DNA of 16,343 nucleotides from Clostridiales bacterium (GCA_019409045.1 DXVG01000015.1:1-16343); one strand, 5' to 3'. Positions 1-9,100 are shown, counted from the first letter of the stretch. Made by a program: numbers and translations. Notes: generated from the letters alone by a model not told the origin.

Positions 1-365
1 GCGCTCGAGCGCGCGGGAATGTCCAGCGACTCGGCGCTGCGCGCGTACACGGCCACGTCGCCCTCCCCGGGCGACACGGAGAATGTGAGCCATTCGGCGG
101 CAAACAGCCCGCCGTTGTTGAATGTGACGCTGATCTCGGCCAGCGCGTAATCTTCGGCGTCCTCGCCCTCGAGATTTGCAAACCGCTGCGCGGCGTGCCC
201 CGTGCGCACGGCCTGCGCGGCGCTTTCAAAGGCCTCCGGAGCGTCCTGCGCCTGCATGACGACGACCTCTACGTCCGTCCCCAGCGAGCCGCCGATGTAG
301 AACACGGCCATCAGCGCCAGCAACAGCGCCGCGATCACCGACAGCACGATGGACAGGGCTTTCAT
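1..365 (-). CDS. Membrane-anchored hypothetical protein, 5' part only (runs off left edge)
   Basis: An open minus-strand frame with no stop before the window edge gives about 121 residues. It starts MKALSIVLSVIAALLLALM, a hydrophobic segment of about 20 residues without a lipobox, so an N-terminal membrane anchor or uncleaved signal is likely. An acidic, Ala/Glu-rich exported region follows (V-E-V-V-V-M-Q-A-Q-D and later E-I-S-V-T-F-N-N-G-G, F-S-V-S-P-G-E-G), which looks beta-rich. The ATG at 365 is preferred because AAGGAG at 380-375 lies 9 nt upstream. An in-frame ATG at 371 would be only 3 nt from that site. The gene is divergent from polA. I do not recognise the family and the C-terminus is missing, so no function is assigned. 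Confidence 0.7.
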   Translation of the reverse strand, partial: MKALSIVLSVIAALLLALMAVFYIGGSLGTDVEVVVMQAQDAPEAFESAAQAVRTGHAAQRFANLEGEDAEDYALAEISVTFNNGGLFAAEWLTFSVSPGEGDVAVYARSAESLDIPARSS

Positions 366-441
366 GCGCATACGCTCCTTTCCGCGCGGCGCGAGCGCGC
401 CGAATCGACACCTTCTATCTTACCATGCCGGGCCGCTCCTG

Positions 442-469
442 TCTATATGTGTGCGCTTTTTTTTCACAA
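442..469 (-). promoter_or_regulatory. Candidate promoter for the left-edge minus-strand gene
   Basis: Read on the minus strand, TTGTGA (469-464) and TATAGA (447-442) are separated by 16 bp. The start codon is about 70 nt further on. An A-run in the spacer makes the region AT-rich against a GC-rich background. This is motif matching only. Confidence 0.4.
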
Positions 470-488
470 TGAAGCCATGGAATGATGA

Positions 489-517
489 TTGCGCTTTGGG
501 GTAAAATGGTATAGAAT
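489..517 (+). promoter_or_regulatory. Candidate sigma-A promoter for the polA operon
   Basis: TTGCGC (489-494), a 17-bp spacer and TAGAAT (512-517) lie about 50 nt upstream of the polA start. The same -35 variant TTGCGC occurs in front of the FucU gene. It is nearly back to back with the minus-strand promoter at 442-469, so 366-567 is a divergent promoter region. Confidence 0.5.
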
Positions 518-567
518 AACCACTATATCAGCATGGGGACGAATGCCCCGGCACGGGAGGAAGGTCG

Positions 568-3144
568 ATGGCGGAGAAACTGGTCCTGCTGGACGGCTAC
601 AGCCTCATGTATCGCGCGTTCCACGCGCTCAACGCGGCCATGACCGCGCCGGACGGCACGCCCACCAACGCCGTGCACGGCTTTATGATGATGCTTCTGC
701 GCGTGCTGGAGGAGGAGGCGCCCACCGCGGCGGCCATCGCCTTCGACGTGAGCAAGCACACCTTCCGCTCGGACATGTACCCGGGCTACAAGGCCAACCG
801 CAAGCCCATGCCGGAGGAGCTGCGCAGGCAGGACCCCGTGATCCGCGATCTGCTCTCCCACATGGGGCTGGCGGTGGTGGAGTGCGAGGGCTTCGAGGCC
901 GACGACATCCTCGGAACGCTCGCGGCGCTCGCGGGCGAGCGCGACGCGCAAACGCTCATCGTCACCGGCGACCGGGATTCCTTCCAGCTCGCCGACGAGC
1001 ATACCAGCATACTCTACACAAAGCGCGGCATCGCCGACACGCAGCGCGTCACCCCCGCGTGGATCGAGCAGACCTACGGCGTCGCGCCCGCGCAGCTGAT
1101 CGACGTAAAGGCGCTGATGGGCGACGCGTCCGACAACATCCCCGGCGTCGCCGGCGTCGGCGAAAAGACGGCGCTGCGGTTGATCGCGCAGTACGGCTCG
1201 CTCGAGGAGGTCCTCGCGCGCGCGGACGCGGAGGAAAAGGGCAAGCTGCGCGAGCGGCTGCTCGGGGGCGGCGACGTCGCCCGCCTCAGCAGGGCGCTGG
1301 CCACCATCCGCCGCGACGCGCCCGTGCGGCTGGAGATCGAGCGCTGGCGGCTCACGGGGCTGGGCGGCGCGCAGGGCCGCCTGCGGGAGCTGGGCATGGC
1401 GCAGGCCGCGCGCAGGCTGGCGCAGGTGGCTGGGACCGCGGCCGCGGACGCGCCCGAGAGCGAGCGGCCGACCGTGGAGATGGACGTGGAGACGCCCGCG
1501 GACGCATCCGCGCTCCGCGCGCGGCTCGCAGAGCTTGCGCAGACGGCCTCCCGCGTCGCGGTCCACGCGGGCGCGGACTTCTCCGCCGCCACGGATGCGG
1601 CGCGCGTGCGCATGGCGCTGGGCGGCGATCTGCTCAACCCGGGCGTGAGCGCCGAGGAGGCCATGTCCGCCGCGGAGCCGCTGCTGGCCTGCGCGGCGGA
1701 AAAGGCGTTTTACGATGTAAAGGCGCTCGGCCCCCGGCTTGCGATGGTGGGCGCGGACGCGTTCGACGTGATGCTGGCAGCCTACGCGCTCAACCCGCAG
1801 CGGCCGTCGTTCGCGCCGGAGGCGCTGTGCGAGCAGGCGGGCGTGCAGGGCTTTGCCGCCTGCCCGGCCGAGGCGCTGTGGGCGCTGTCGCGCCTGCAGA
1901 GGGAGCAGCTCGAGCGCGACGGGCTGACGGGCATCTACCGCGACATCGAGCGCCCGCTGGCGGACGTGCTCTACCGCATGGAGCGCGAGGGCTTCCTCAT
2001 CGACGCGGACGTGCTCGAGGGGCTGGGCCGCTCCTTCAGCCGGCGCGCGCAGGAGCTTGAAAAGCAGGTCTACGAGCTGGCGGGGGAGACGTTCAACCTC
2101 AAATCGCCCAAGCAGCTCTCCGAGGTGCTGTTCGACCATCTGGGGCTTCCCAGGCCGCGCAAGACCACGCGCGGCTTCGCCACCACCGGCGCGGAGGTGC
2201 TCGAGGCGCTGGCGGAGGACTACCCCATCTGCGCGGTGATCCTCGAATACCGCAAGTACCAGAAGCTGGAGAGCACCTATGTGGTCTCGCTTCTGCGGCT
2301 GCGCGACGGGGAGGGCCGCGTGCATTCCTCGTTCGATCAGGTTGCCACCGCCACCGGCCGCATATCCTCCAACGAGCCCAACCTCCAGAACATACCCGTG
2401 CGCACGGACGTGGGGCGCGAGATACGCGCGGCGTTCATCGCGCGGCCGGGCTATGTGCTGGTGGACGCGGACTATTCGCAGATCGAGCTGCGCGTGCTCG
2501 CGCACATGTCCGGCGACGAGACCATGCGCTCGGCCTTTGCGCAGGGGCAGGACATACACGCGCGCACGGCCGCGGAGGTCTACGGCGTGCCGCTTGCACA
2601 GGTCACGCCCCAGATGCGCTCGGCGGCCAAGGCGGTCAACTTCGGCATCGTCTACGGCATCTCGGATTATACGCTTGCGCGCAACATATCCGTCTCCCGC
2701 AAGGAGGCGCGCGCGTTCATGGACAGGTACTTCGCGCGCTATCCGGGCGTGCGCGCGTTCATGGACGCGCAGGTGCGCCAGGGGCACGAGCGCGGCTACG
2801 TCTCGACGCTGCTGGGCAGGCGGCGGTATCTGCCCGAGCTCGCCAGCGGCAACTACAACGTGCGCGCCTTCGGCGAGCGCTGCGCGATGAACAGCCCCAT
2901 ACAGGGCACGGCGGCGGACATCATAAAGCTTGCGATGATCCGCGTGGACGAGGCGCTGCAGCGCGAGGCGCCGCGCTCGCGCCTGATCCTGCAGGTACAC
3001 GACGAGTTGATCGTCGAATCGCCCGAGGACGAAGCCGGGCGCGTGAGCGCGCTCGTGCGCGAATGCATGGAGGGCGTGATGCGCCTGAGCGTTCCGCTCA
3101 GGGCAGACATATCCGTTGGGAGGAATTGGCGTGCTTGCAAATAG
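568..3144 (+). CDS. polA: DNA polymerase I
   Basis: This 858-residue protein is close to the usual length for the family and fills gaps and removes primers in replication and repair. The 5'-nuclease domain (about 1-290) shows D9, EADD at 110-113, GDRD at 134-137 and GDASDNIPG at 185-193. A central exonuclease-like domain (about 300-470) appears to lack the DxE pair found in E. coli, where this protein reads R-V-A-V-H-A-G, so proofreading is probably inactive, as in Bacillus and Thermus PolI. The polymerase domain has motif A (DADYSQIEL, 633-641), motif B with K688, F692 and Y696, and motif C (VHDE, 810-813). F692 is the ddNTP-discriminating Phe type. GGAGG at 556-560 is 7 nt before the ATG. 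It is the first gene of a run with coaE and a transglycosylase. Confidence 0.98.
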   Translation: MAEKLVLLDGYSLMYRAFHALNAAMTAPDGTPTNAVHGFMMMLLRVLEEEAPTAAAIAFDVSKHTFRSDMYPGYKANRKPMPEELRRQDPVIRDLLSHMGLAVVECEGFEADDILGTLAALAGERDAQTLIVTGDRDSFQLADEHTSILYTKRGIADTQRVTPAWIEQTYGVAPAQLIDVKALMGDASDNIPGVAGVGEKTALRLIAQYGSLEEVLARADAEEKGKLRERLLGGGDVARLSRALATIRRDAPVRLEIERWRLTGLGGAQGRLRELGMAQAARRLAQVAGTAAADAPESERPTVEMDVETPADASALRARLAELAQTASRVAVHAGADFSAATDAARVRMALGGDLLNPGVSAEEAMSAAEPLLACAAEKAFYDVKALGPRLAMVGADAFDVMLAAYALNPQRPSFAPEALCEQAGVQGFAACPAEALWALSRLQREQLERDGLTGIYRDIERPLADVLYRMEREGFLIDADVLEGLGRSFSRRAQELEKQVYELAGETFNLKSPKQLSEVLFDHLGLPRPRKTTRGFATTGAEVLEALAEDYPICAVILEYRKYQKLESTYVVSLLRLRDGEGRVHSSFDQVATATGRISSNEPNLQNIPVRTDVGREIRAAFIARPGYVLVDADYSQIELRVLAHMSGDETMRSAFAQGQDIHARTAAEVYGVPLAQVTPQMRSAAKAVNFGIVYGISDYTLARNISVSRKEARAFMDRYFARYPGVRAFMDAQVRQGHERGYVSTLLGRRRYLPELASGNYNVRAFGERCAMNSPIQGTAADIIKLAMIRVDEALQREAPRSRLILQVHDELIVESPEDEAGRVSALVRECMEGVMRLSVPLRADISVGRNWRACK

Positions 3145-3745
3145 ACCCTACATCATCGGCCTGACCGGCGGCATCGGCACCGGCAAGAGCGAGGCGGCGA
3201 AGTTTCTGGCCTCGCTGGGCGCGGTGCATCTGGACGCGGATGCGATCTCGCATGCGCTGACCGCGCCGGGCGGCGAGGCGCTCGAGCCCATACGCGCCGA
3301 GTTCGGGGATGAAATGTTTCTGGACGACGGCACGCTGGACCGCCGCGTGCTGGCGGATCTGACGTTTTCCGACCCGGAGCGGCGGCGGGCGCTGGAGGCC
3401 ATACTGCACCCGCGCATACAGCGCGAGATCATGCGCGGCATCGACCGCGCCGCCGAGGAGGGCGCGAAGGTGGTCATCCTGGACGTGCCGCTGCTGTTTG
3501 AGACCGGCATGGACGCGCTGTGCGACGAGACGTGGGTGCTCAGCGCCGATTCGGAGACGCAGGTGGCCCGCGTGATGATGCGCGACCGCATCGAGCGCGA
3601 GCAGGCCGAGGCGCGCATACAGAGCCAGATGCCCGCCGACGAAAAGGCGAAGCTGGCAACGCTGGTCATCCCCACCGAGCGCCCGATGGAAAAGACGCAG
3701 GCGGAGCTCGCCTCGCTGTATCAGCAGGTACTCAAGAAGCTGTAG
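3131..3745 (+). CDS. coaE: Dephospho-CoA kinase
   Basis: This 204-residue cytoplasmic kinase catalyses the last step of coenzyme A synthesis, phosphorylating the 3'-OH of the ribose of dephospho-CoA with ATP. The P-loop GGIGTGKS lies at residues 13-20, followed by the DADAISHAL motif and the family-typical hydrophobic strand VVILDVPLLFETGMD. The start is taken as the GTG at 3131, with GGGAGG at 3118-3123 placed 7 nt upstream. An upstream in-frame TTG at 3116 overlaps that site and is unlikely. The gene overlaps the 3' end of polA by 14 nt, so the two are probably translationally coupled. The polA-coaE-transglycosylase order is one I recall from other Clostridia. Confidence 0.96.
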   Translation: MLANRPYIIGLTGGIGTGKSEAAKFLASLGAVHLDADAISHALTAPGGEALEPIRAEFGDEMFLDDGTLDRRVLADLTFSDPERRRALEAILHPRIQREIMRGIDRAAEEGAKVVILDVPLLFETGMDALCDETWVLSADSETQVARVMMRDRIEREQAEARIQSQMPADEKAKLATLVIPTERPMEKTQAELASLYQQVLKKL

Positions 3746-3760
3746 CCGGAGGAGGCACAC

Positions 3761-4378
3761 ATGCAAAAGCAACGCGATCTGCGCGCCCAGCGCGTGCGCC
3801 GCGCCCGGCGCAGGCGAAGGAGGCGCGCGGTATGCTCGATCGCGGCGGTGCTGCTGGTCGCGGCGCTGGCCGTGGGCGCGTGGGCGTTGCTGCGCGGGGG
3901 CGGCGGAAACATACTGGACCGCTATCCCATGCGCTACGAGCAGCAGATACGCGCGGCCGCGGAGGAGTTTTCGCTGGAACCGGCGTATGTGGCTTCGGTC
4001 GCACTGGCCGAATCGAGCCTGGATCCCCAGGCCGTGTCCTCTGTGGGCGCGATCGGCCTGATGCAGATCATGCCCGACACCGGCGAGTGGATTGCCGGGA
4101 AGTTCGACGAGGAATTCGACGTGCAGAAACTGTACGACCCCACGGTCAACCTGCGCTACGGCTGCTGGTATCTGCGCTTTCTGCTCGACCGCTACGCGGG
4201 CGACATGCGCACGGCGTCCACCGCGTACCATCAGGGACAGGGCCGCGTGGACCAGTGGCTCGAGGACCCCGCCTACAGCCAGGACGGCAAGACGCTCACG
4301 GTCATATCCTCGAGCGTGACCGATACATATGTAAACAGGGTAATGGAGAATTATGCGCATTATAAAGAGCTTTATTAG
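3761..4378 (+). CDS. Membrane-anchored lytic transglycosylase (SLT family)
   Basis: The product is 205 residues. It has a very arginine-rich cytoplasmic tail (residues 5-22, including seven consecutive Arg), one transmembrane helix (about 24-44) and an extracytoplasmic SLT domain (about 55-200). Goose-type/SLT motifs are present: A-L-A-E-S-S with the likely catalytic Glu84, GAIGLMQIMP (96-105), and N130-L-R-Y-G-C-W-Y-L. The usual AYNAG loop is replaced by AYHQGQG (155-161). The family cleaves the MurNAc-GlcNAc bond of peptidoglycan with 1,6-anhydro product formation. GGAGGAGG at 3748-3755 precedes the ATG, 15 nt after coaE. The last 26 nt overlap the next gene. Small anchored SLT proteins are common in Clostridia, so the general call is firm; the exact glycan substrate is inferred. 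Confidence 0.92.
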   Translation: MQKQRDLRAQRVRRARRRRRRRAVCSIAAVLLVAALAVGAWALLRGGGGNILDRYPMRYEQQIRAAAEEFSLEPAYVASVALAESSLDPQAVSSVGAIGLMQIMPDTGEWIAGKFDEEFDVQKLYDPTVNLRYGCWYLRFLLDRYAGDMRTASTAYHQGQGRVDQWLEDPAYSQDGKTLTVISSSVTDTYVNRVMENYAHYKELY

Positions 4379-5963
4379 GTCTGGCCGCCGCGCCGCAGCC
4401 GCGCTCGCCGCGCTTGCGCTCATCGCGTCGCCGTGCGCGGCCGAGGTCGACGCGTCCGCCGCCGCGGAGGACGCCGCCACATACTTTACGGATACCGCGC
4501 TGGACATGCCCGCGGATCTGACCATCGGCTACCTCGACGCGGGCGCGGGCGACATCAATCCCATCTACTGCAACGAGCGCGACCTGGTCAGCATCAATCA
4601 ACTCGTGTTTGAATCCGTGGTCGACCTGGACCAGACGCAAAAGCCCGTCCCGCTGCTGGCCGACAGCTGGTCGGTGGAGGGCAACGTCTGGACGTTCACC
4701 ATGCGCCAGGGCGTGCAGTTCCACAACGGCTACGAGTGCCTCGCGCAGGATGTGGTCGCAAGCTACGAGGCGCTGATCGCGCAGGGCAGCTCGAACCCGT
4801 ACTCCGCCCGCCTGTCGCTGATCGAGGAGATGCGCGCGGTCGACGCCTACACATTGCAGGTCCGCGCCCGCTATTCGGGCATGATCACGCTGTACGCGAT
4901 GACCTTCCCGGTCATGGAGCGCACCACGCTTGCCGACGCCATGCCGCGCGGCACGGGCCCCTACTGGTACATATCCTACGTCCCAGGCAGTTCCATACGG
5001 CTGGAGCGCAACCCCCTGTGGTGGAAGCAGCAGCCGAGCATCGAGAGCGTCACCTGCCGCTGCTACTACACCACCGCCGAGGCGCTGGAGGCGCTGCAGA
5101 CCGGCCAGATCGACAGCTTTTCCACGCGCTCGTACTCCGCCTCGTTCAACCGCAGGCTCAGCAACGTCGTGGCCATGGACTACTCCACCGCCTCCTATGA
5201 GCTGTTGGTCCCCAACCTCTCCGAGTCCTCGCCGATGTCGGACGTGCGGGTGCGCCAGGCGGTGATGTACGCCATCGACCGCGCCACGCTGGTCTCCAAC
5301 GCCTATCTGGAAATGGCGCAGCAGAGCGAGGTGCCCATCGTGCCAGGCACATGGCTCTACGAGAGCCGCTCGGCCATTTACACCTACAGCCCGGAGCGCG
5401 CGCTGCAGCTTCTCAACGAGGCGGGGTGGACCAACCTCACCGGCGTGGGCAAGCTCTCGCGCCTGGGCGAGGACGGCCTGGTGGAGGACCTCGAACTGCG
5501 CATCATCACCTATACGGACTCCTCCTCTTCCGTGCGCAAGAACGCCGCCGAGCAGATCGCCTCGAACCTGAGCGCGCTGGGCATACAGGTCATCACGCTC
5601 TCGGGCACCATCTCGCAGGTCACGGACGCCATGGAGCGGGGGAGGTACGACCTTGCGCTCATGGGCGTAAACCTCAGCGAGGTGCCCAACCTCAACCCCA
5701 TGTTCTCCGAGGGCGGCAGCGTCAACCTCTCCGGCGCGCACAGCGCGGAGATGGACGCGCTTCTGGAGGCCACCTTCTCCGCCGTCACCGAGGAGGAGAT
5801 GATCTCCGCCTACAGCGACCTTCAGATGTACATCGCGGAAAACCTGCCCATCATGGGCCTTGTGTTCCGCACCGGCAGCGTGCTCTCCACGCGCAACATG
5901 GACGGCTTGACCCCCACGCGCGAGTACGACGCCTACAACGGCCTGGAGTTCGTGGAGAAATAG
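4353..5963 (+). CDS. Extracellular solute-binding protein, family 5 (peptide/oligopeptide type)
   Basis: The product is 536 residues with a basic N-terminus, a hydrophobic stretch ending near residue 29 and a probable signal peptidase site around P-C-A-A-E. Pro before the Cys makes a lipobox unlikely. The mature part matches SBP_bac_5 proteins (DppA/OppA-like): SINQLVFESVVDLD, LLADSWSV, WTFTMRQGVQFHNG, VRVRQAVMYAIDR and YSPERALQLLNEAGW, in the usual order. Such proteins deliver peptides, nickel or murein peptides to ABC permeases, but no permease or ATPase gene is in this window. The start overlaps the transglycosylase by 26 nt. Only a weak GGAG (4345-4348, 4 nt away) precedes the ATG, which suggests coupled translation. 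The ligand is unknown; a muropeptide role is a guess from context. Confidence 0.88.
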   Translation: MRIIKSFIRSGRRAAAALAALALIASPCAAEVDASAAAEDAATYFTDTALDMPADLTIGYLDAGAGDINPIYCNERDLVSINQLVFESVVDLDQTQKPVPLLADSWSVEGNVWTFTMRQGVQFHNGYECLAQDVVASYEALIAQGSSNPYSARLSLIEEMRAVDAYTLQVRARYSGMITLYAMTFPVMERTTLADAMPRGTGPYWYISYVPGSSIRLERNPLWWKQQPSIESVTCRCYYTTAEALEALQTGQIDSFSTRSYSASFNRRLSNVVAMDYSTASYELLVPNLSESSPMSDVRVRQAVMYAIDRATLVSNAYLEMAQQSEVPIVPGTWLYESRSAIYTYSPERALQLLNEAGWTNLTGVGKLSRLGEDGLVEDLELRIITYTDSSSSVRKNAAEQIASNLSALGIQVITLSGTISQVTDAMERGRYDLALMGVNLSEVPNLNPMFSEGGSVNLSGAHSAEMDALLEATFSAVTEEEMISAYSDLQMYIAENLPIMGLVFRTGSVLSTRNMDGLTPTREYDAYNGLEFVEK

Positions 5964-6129
5964 AAGGGCGTCAAATATTTCGAAATTATTACAAAATTAT
6001 ATCGGACATATATATTTAACATTCGAAATGTGAAGGATTTTTTTGCTTAGATGTCGTATTTTATATGACATGTCCGCATAATTCCGGCCTGTTTTTGTGT
6101 CGGGAACTACGCTTCAAGGAGATCGTGCC
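5964..6129. promoter_or_regulatory. AT-rich intergenic island with several palindromes
   Basis: These 166 nt are strikingly AT-rich between two GC-rich genes. ATTTCGAAAT (5977-5986) is a perfect palindrome. A near copy, ACATTCGAAATGT (6019-6031), is centred 43 bp away. Arms ATGTCGTA and TATGACAT (6051-6071) form an inverted repeat with one mismatch. GACATGTC (6067-6074) is a perfect palindrome. CGGACAT (6003-6009) and ATGTCCG (6070-6076) pair at long range. A -10-like CATAAT lies at 6077-6082 without a good -35, which fits an activator-dependent promoter for the wall hydrolase gene. No strong intrinsic terminator for the preceding gene is visible. The features of a c-di-AMP (ydaO) riboswitch were looked for and not seen. 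Confidence 0.5.
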
Positions 6130-9100
6130 ATGATGATTGCGAGTAAGAATACGGCGGCGAGACGGATACTCCCATTGCTGTTGGCGGTGGTGTTCCTGGT
6201 GCTCAGCCTACCGGAATCCGCTCTCGCGGCCAGTTATTCCGCCATTGTCACCGCCGACGTGATGGCCGTGTACGCCGACCCCTACCTCAACGAGCGCGTC
6301 GGCTCGCTGGCCCGGGGCGAGGTCGTCGCCGTGGACAAGGCGAAGGACGGCGTGGCGCAATTCCGATACCTTGCGACGGGCTCCTCCGGCTACGCCAGTC
6401 TCTCGGACCTGGCGCGCGTAAACGACGTATCCGAAGCGGCGCAGGTGACAGCCTCCGGCGCACGCTTCTACCGCACCGCGAGCACCTCCAGCCAGTACAA
6501 GTCCATCAGCAGGGGCGCAACGGTGTATGTGCTCTCCACCAGCGGCGACTGGGCGTTTGTCGCGCGCAACGGCCTGGGCGGCTACATGCTCTTAAGCGCG
6601 CTCTCCATCGGCCAGCCGCAGCCGCAGCCCACCGCCACCAGCAACGCCCTCAGCGGCTTTTCCTCGGCAAATAAGGATGCCATCATCGTCTCCGATACGC
6701 TCACCGTGTACGAAACGCCGTCCGAGTCTGCGGGCGTCGTGGGCACGCTGGAAAAGGGCGTTCAAGTTCGCGTGACACATGTCAATCAGGACTGGGCCTA
6801 CATCACCCATCAGGGGAAGAGCGGCTTTGCGCCGCTGCGCTACCTGCTGCCCAACCTGCCCGTCACCATTGAAACGGTGAGCGCCGTCGCGCGCGGCTCC
6901 GCCGCCGTGTACGAGACCAGCATGACCAGCGCAGACCGCGTGGCGACGCTCAGCGCGGGCGAGGAAGTGACCGTCATCGCCCGCAACAGCACCTGGGCAT
7001 GCGTCCGCACGGGCGACGGCGCGACCGGCTACGTCAAGCTCGCCGCCATCGTGCGCAAGTCGCAGACCACCTCCACGCCCGCGCCGAGCGAAGCTCCGTC
7101 CGACGATTTTGAGACGGGCGAGGGCGTGATCACCGAAACCGTCCCGGCCATCGCCGTGGCCAACACCTACGTCTACAAGAGCGCCTCCACCGCCTCGCAG
7201 AAGCAGGGCGTGCTCGTCGCGGGCACGCAGGTGACGGTGCTGCGGCGCAGCGGGAGCTGGGCCTACATCACCCGCGAGGGCAAGTACGGCTTCTGCAACC
7301 TGAACGCGCTGCAGCGCTACAATGCAAGCGCCACCGTCACGCCCGCGCCCACCGAGAACCTCTTGCAGGGCTTCACGCCCACCAGCCGCAACGGCGTGGT
7401 CATCAAGGCCACCTCGGCCTATGCGCGGCCGGACACGTCCTCCGAGGCCACGGGCTCCCTCAGCGTGGGTGACGCCGTGAGTGTCACCGCCGTGACCTCC
7501 ACCTGGGCCTACGTCCAGAAGGACGGCAGCGCGGCGTTCGTGCCGCTCAACTGCCTGCTGCCCGACGCCAAGAGCACCACCGCGCAGGGCGTCGTGGCCA
7601 TTCGCAACACCAATGTGTACGCCACGTCGATGACCTCCGCCACCGTGCTTGGTACGGTGAAGCGCGGCGACGTGCTCACGCTGCTTGCCCACAACGGCAC
7701 CTGGGGATATGTGCGCAGCTCGCTGGGGAACGAGGGCTTTGTCAACCTCTCCGCCCTCACGCCCTACGATCAGGCGACGACCACGCCCACGGCCACGCCC
7801 AGCATCCCCATTGAAGACGGCACGCCCGCCACGGTCACCACCAACACGCTGGTGGTCTACACTACCAACTCCACCAGCTCCCAGCGGCTGGGCACGCTCA
7901 GCTGGGGCGACCAGGTGGTCGTGCTCGATCACGGCAATACCTGGGCCTACATCACGCAGGATGGAAGCAAGTACGGCTACTGCCTGCTCGCGGGCCTGAC
8001 GCCCACCGCCCAGATGACCGACGGCACGCCCGCCACGGTCACGGCCGATTCCCTCACCGTCTACCGCTCCGCCTCCACCAGCTCGCAGGCGCTTGGCACG
8101 CTCGCCAAGGGCGAGGAAGTGGTGGTCGTGGACAACAACGGCGAATGGGCCTACATACTGCGCAACGGCAACTACGGCTTCTGCCTGCTCAGCGGCCTGA
8201 CGCCCACCGCCAACCTGCCCACCCAGGGCCCGGACGACAGCACCGTGCGCTACGTCGCCACCGTCGTCTACCCCAAGGCGCCCTTCTTCCAGAGCGCGTC
8301 GCAGAGCAGCGCCTACGTCACCGTGTCCGCGGGCATGAGCGTCAACGTCTACCTGTTTGACAACGATACGGGCTGGGCCTATGTGGGCATCGACAGCCAG
8401 CGCGGCTACATGCTGCTCAAGCACCTGAACAAGAACAGCTACTCCACGCTGTCCAACGGCTCCTCCGGCGACGCCGTGCTCACGCTGCAAAAGGCGCTGG
8501 AGGCGAAGGGCTACTTCGACGGCGTGCCCGCGGGCAACTACAACTCGCTGACCACCACGGCCGTGTCCCGCTTCCAGTCCGCCGTGGGCCTGTCCGCCAC
8601 CGGCGCCGCCGACCAGACCACACAGCGCATACTCTACGGCGGCTACGCGCCCGAGTCCCCGCTGCTGAGCGCCTCGCTGGCCAAGGGCAGCACCGGCGAT
8701 AACGTCACCCGCCTGCAGACGCGGCTCTACTACAAGGGCTACCTCTCCAAGACCTCCAGCGTGGACGGAGACTTTGGAAGCAACACGGCCTCGGCCGTCA
8801 AGCTGTTCCAGAAGGCCGCCGGCCTGAGCGAGACGGGCGCCGCCGACAGCCAGACGCTGCGCGCGCTCTACAGCAACAACGCGCCCAAGAACCCGTCCGG
8901 CGCCGCCGACGCAGGCGGCAGCGGCGGTTCCTCGCAGGAAACGCTGCCGGACGATCCCACGCGCGATGAAAAGATCGAGTATGTCATCTACGTCGCCCAG
9001 CAGCAGATGGGCAAGCCCTACGTCTACGGCGCGACGGGCCCCAGCAAGTTTGACTGCTCCGGCCTGACCACCTATTGCTACAAGCAGGTCGGCGTCACCT

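Noticed and set aside
195..485. Plus-strand 96-codon frame before polA
   Set aside because: Overlaps the minus-strand anchored protein gene and the divergent promoters; product is a composition shadow.
489..2060. 523-codon plus-strand frame overlapping polA in another frame
   Set aside because: Very Arg/Ala/Gly-rich with no motif, and begins inside the polA promoter.
523..3000. 825-codon open frame antisense to polA
   Set aside because: Arg/Ala/His/Val-rich product without domains. GC-rich third codon positions of polA leave few stops on the opposite strand.
6019..6045. Terminator for the binding-protein gene
   Set aside because: The stem at 6019-6031 is only 5 bp and AT-rich, though a T-run follows. 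Better explained as a palindromic protein site.
5964..6129. Riboswitch (ydaO type) or WalR box upstream of the wall hydrolase
   Set aside because: The region is too short and AT-rich for the conserved ydaO core. Only a single TGTAAT half-site was seen, without a second one at the right spacing.
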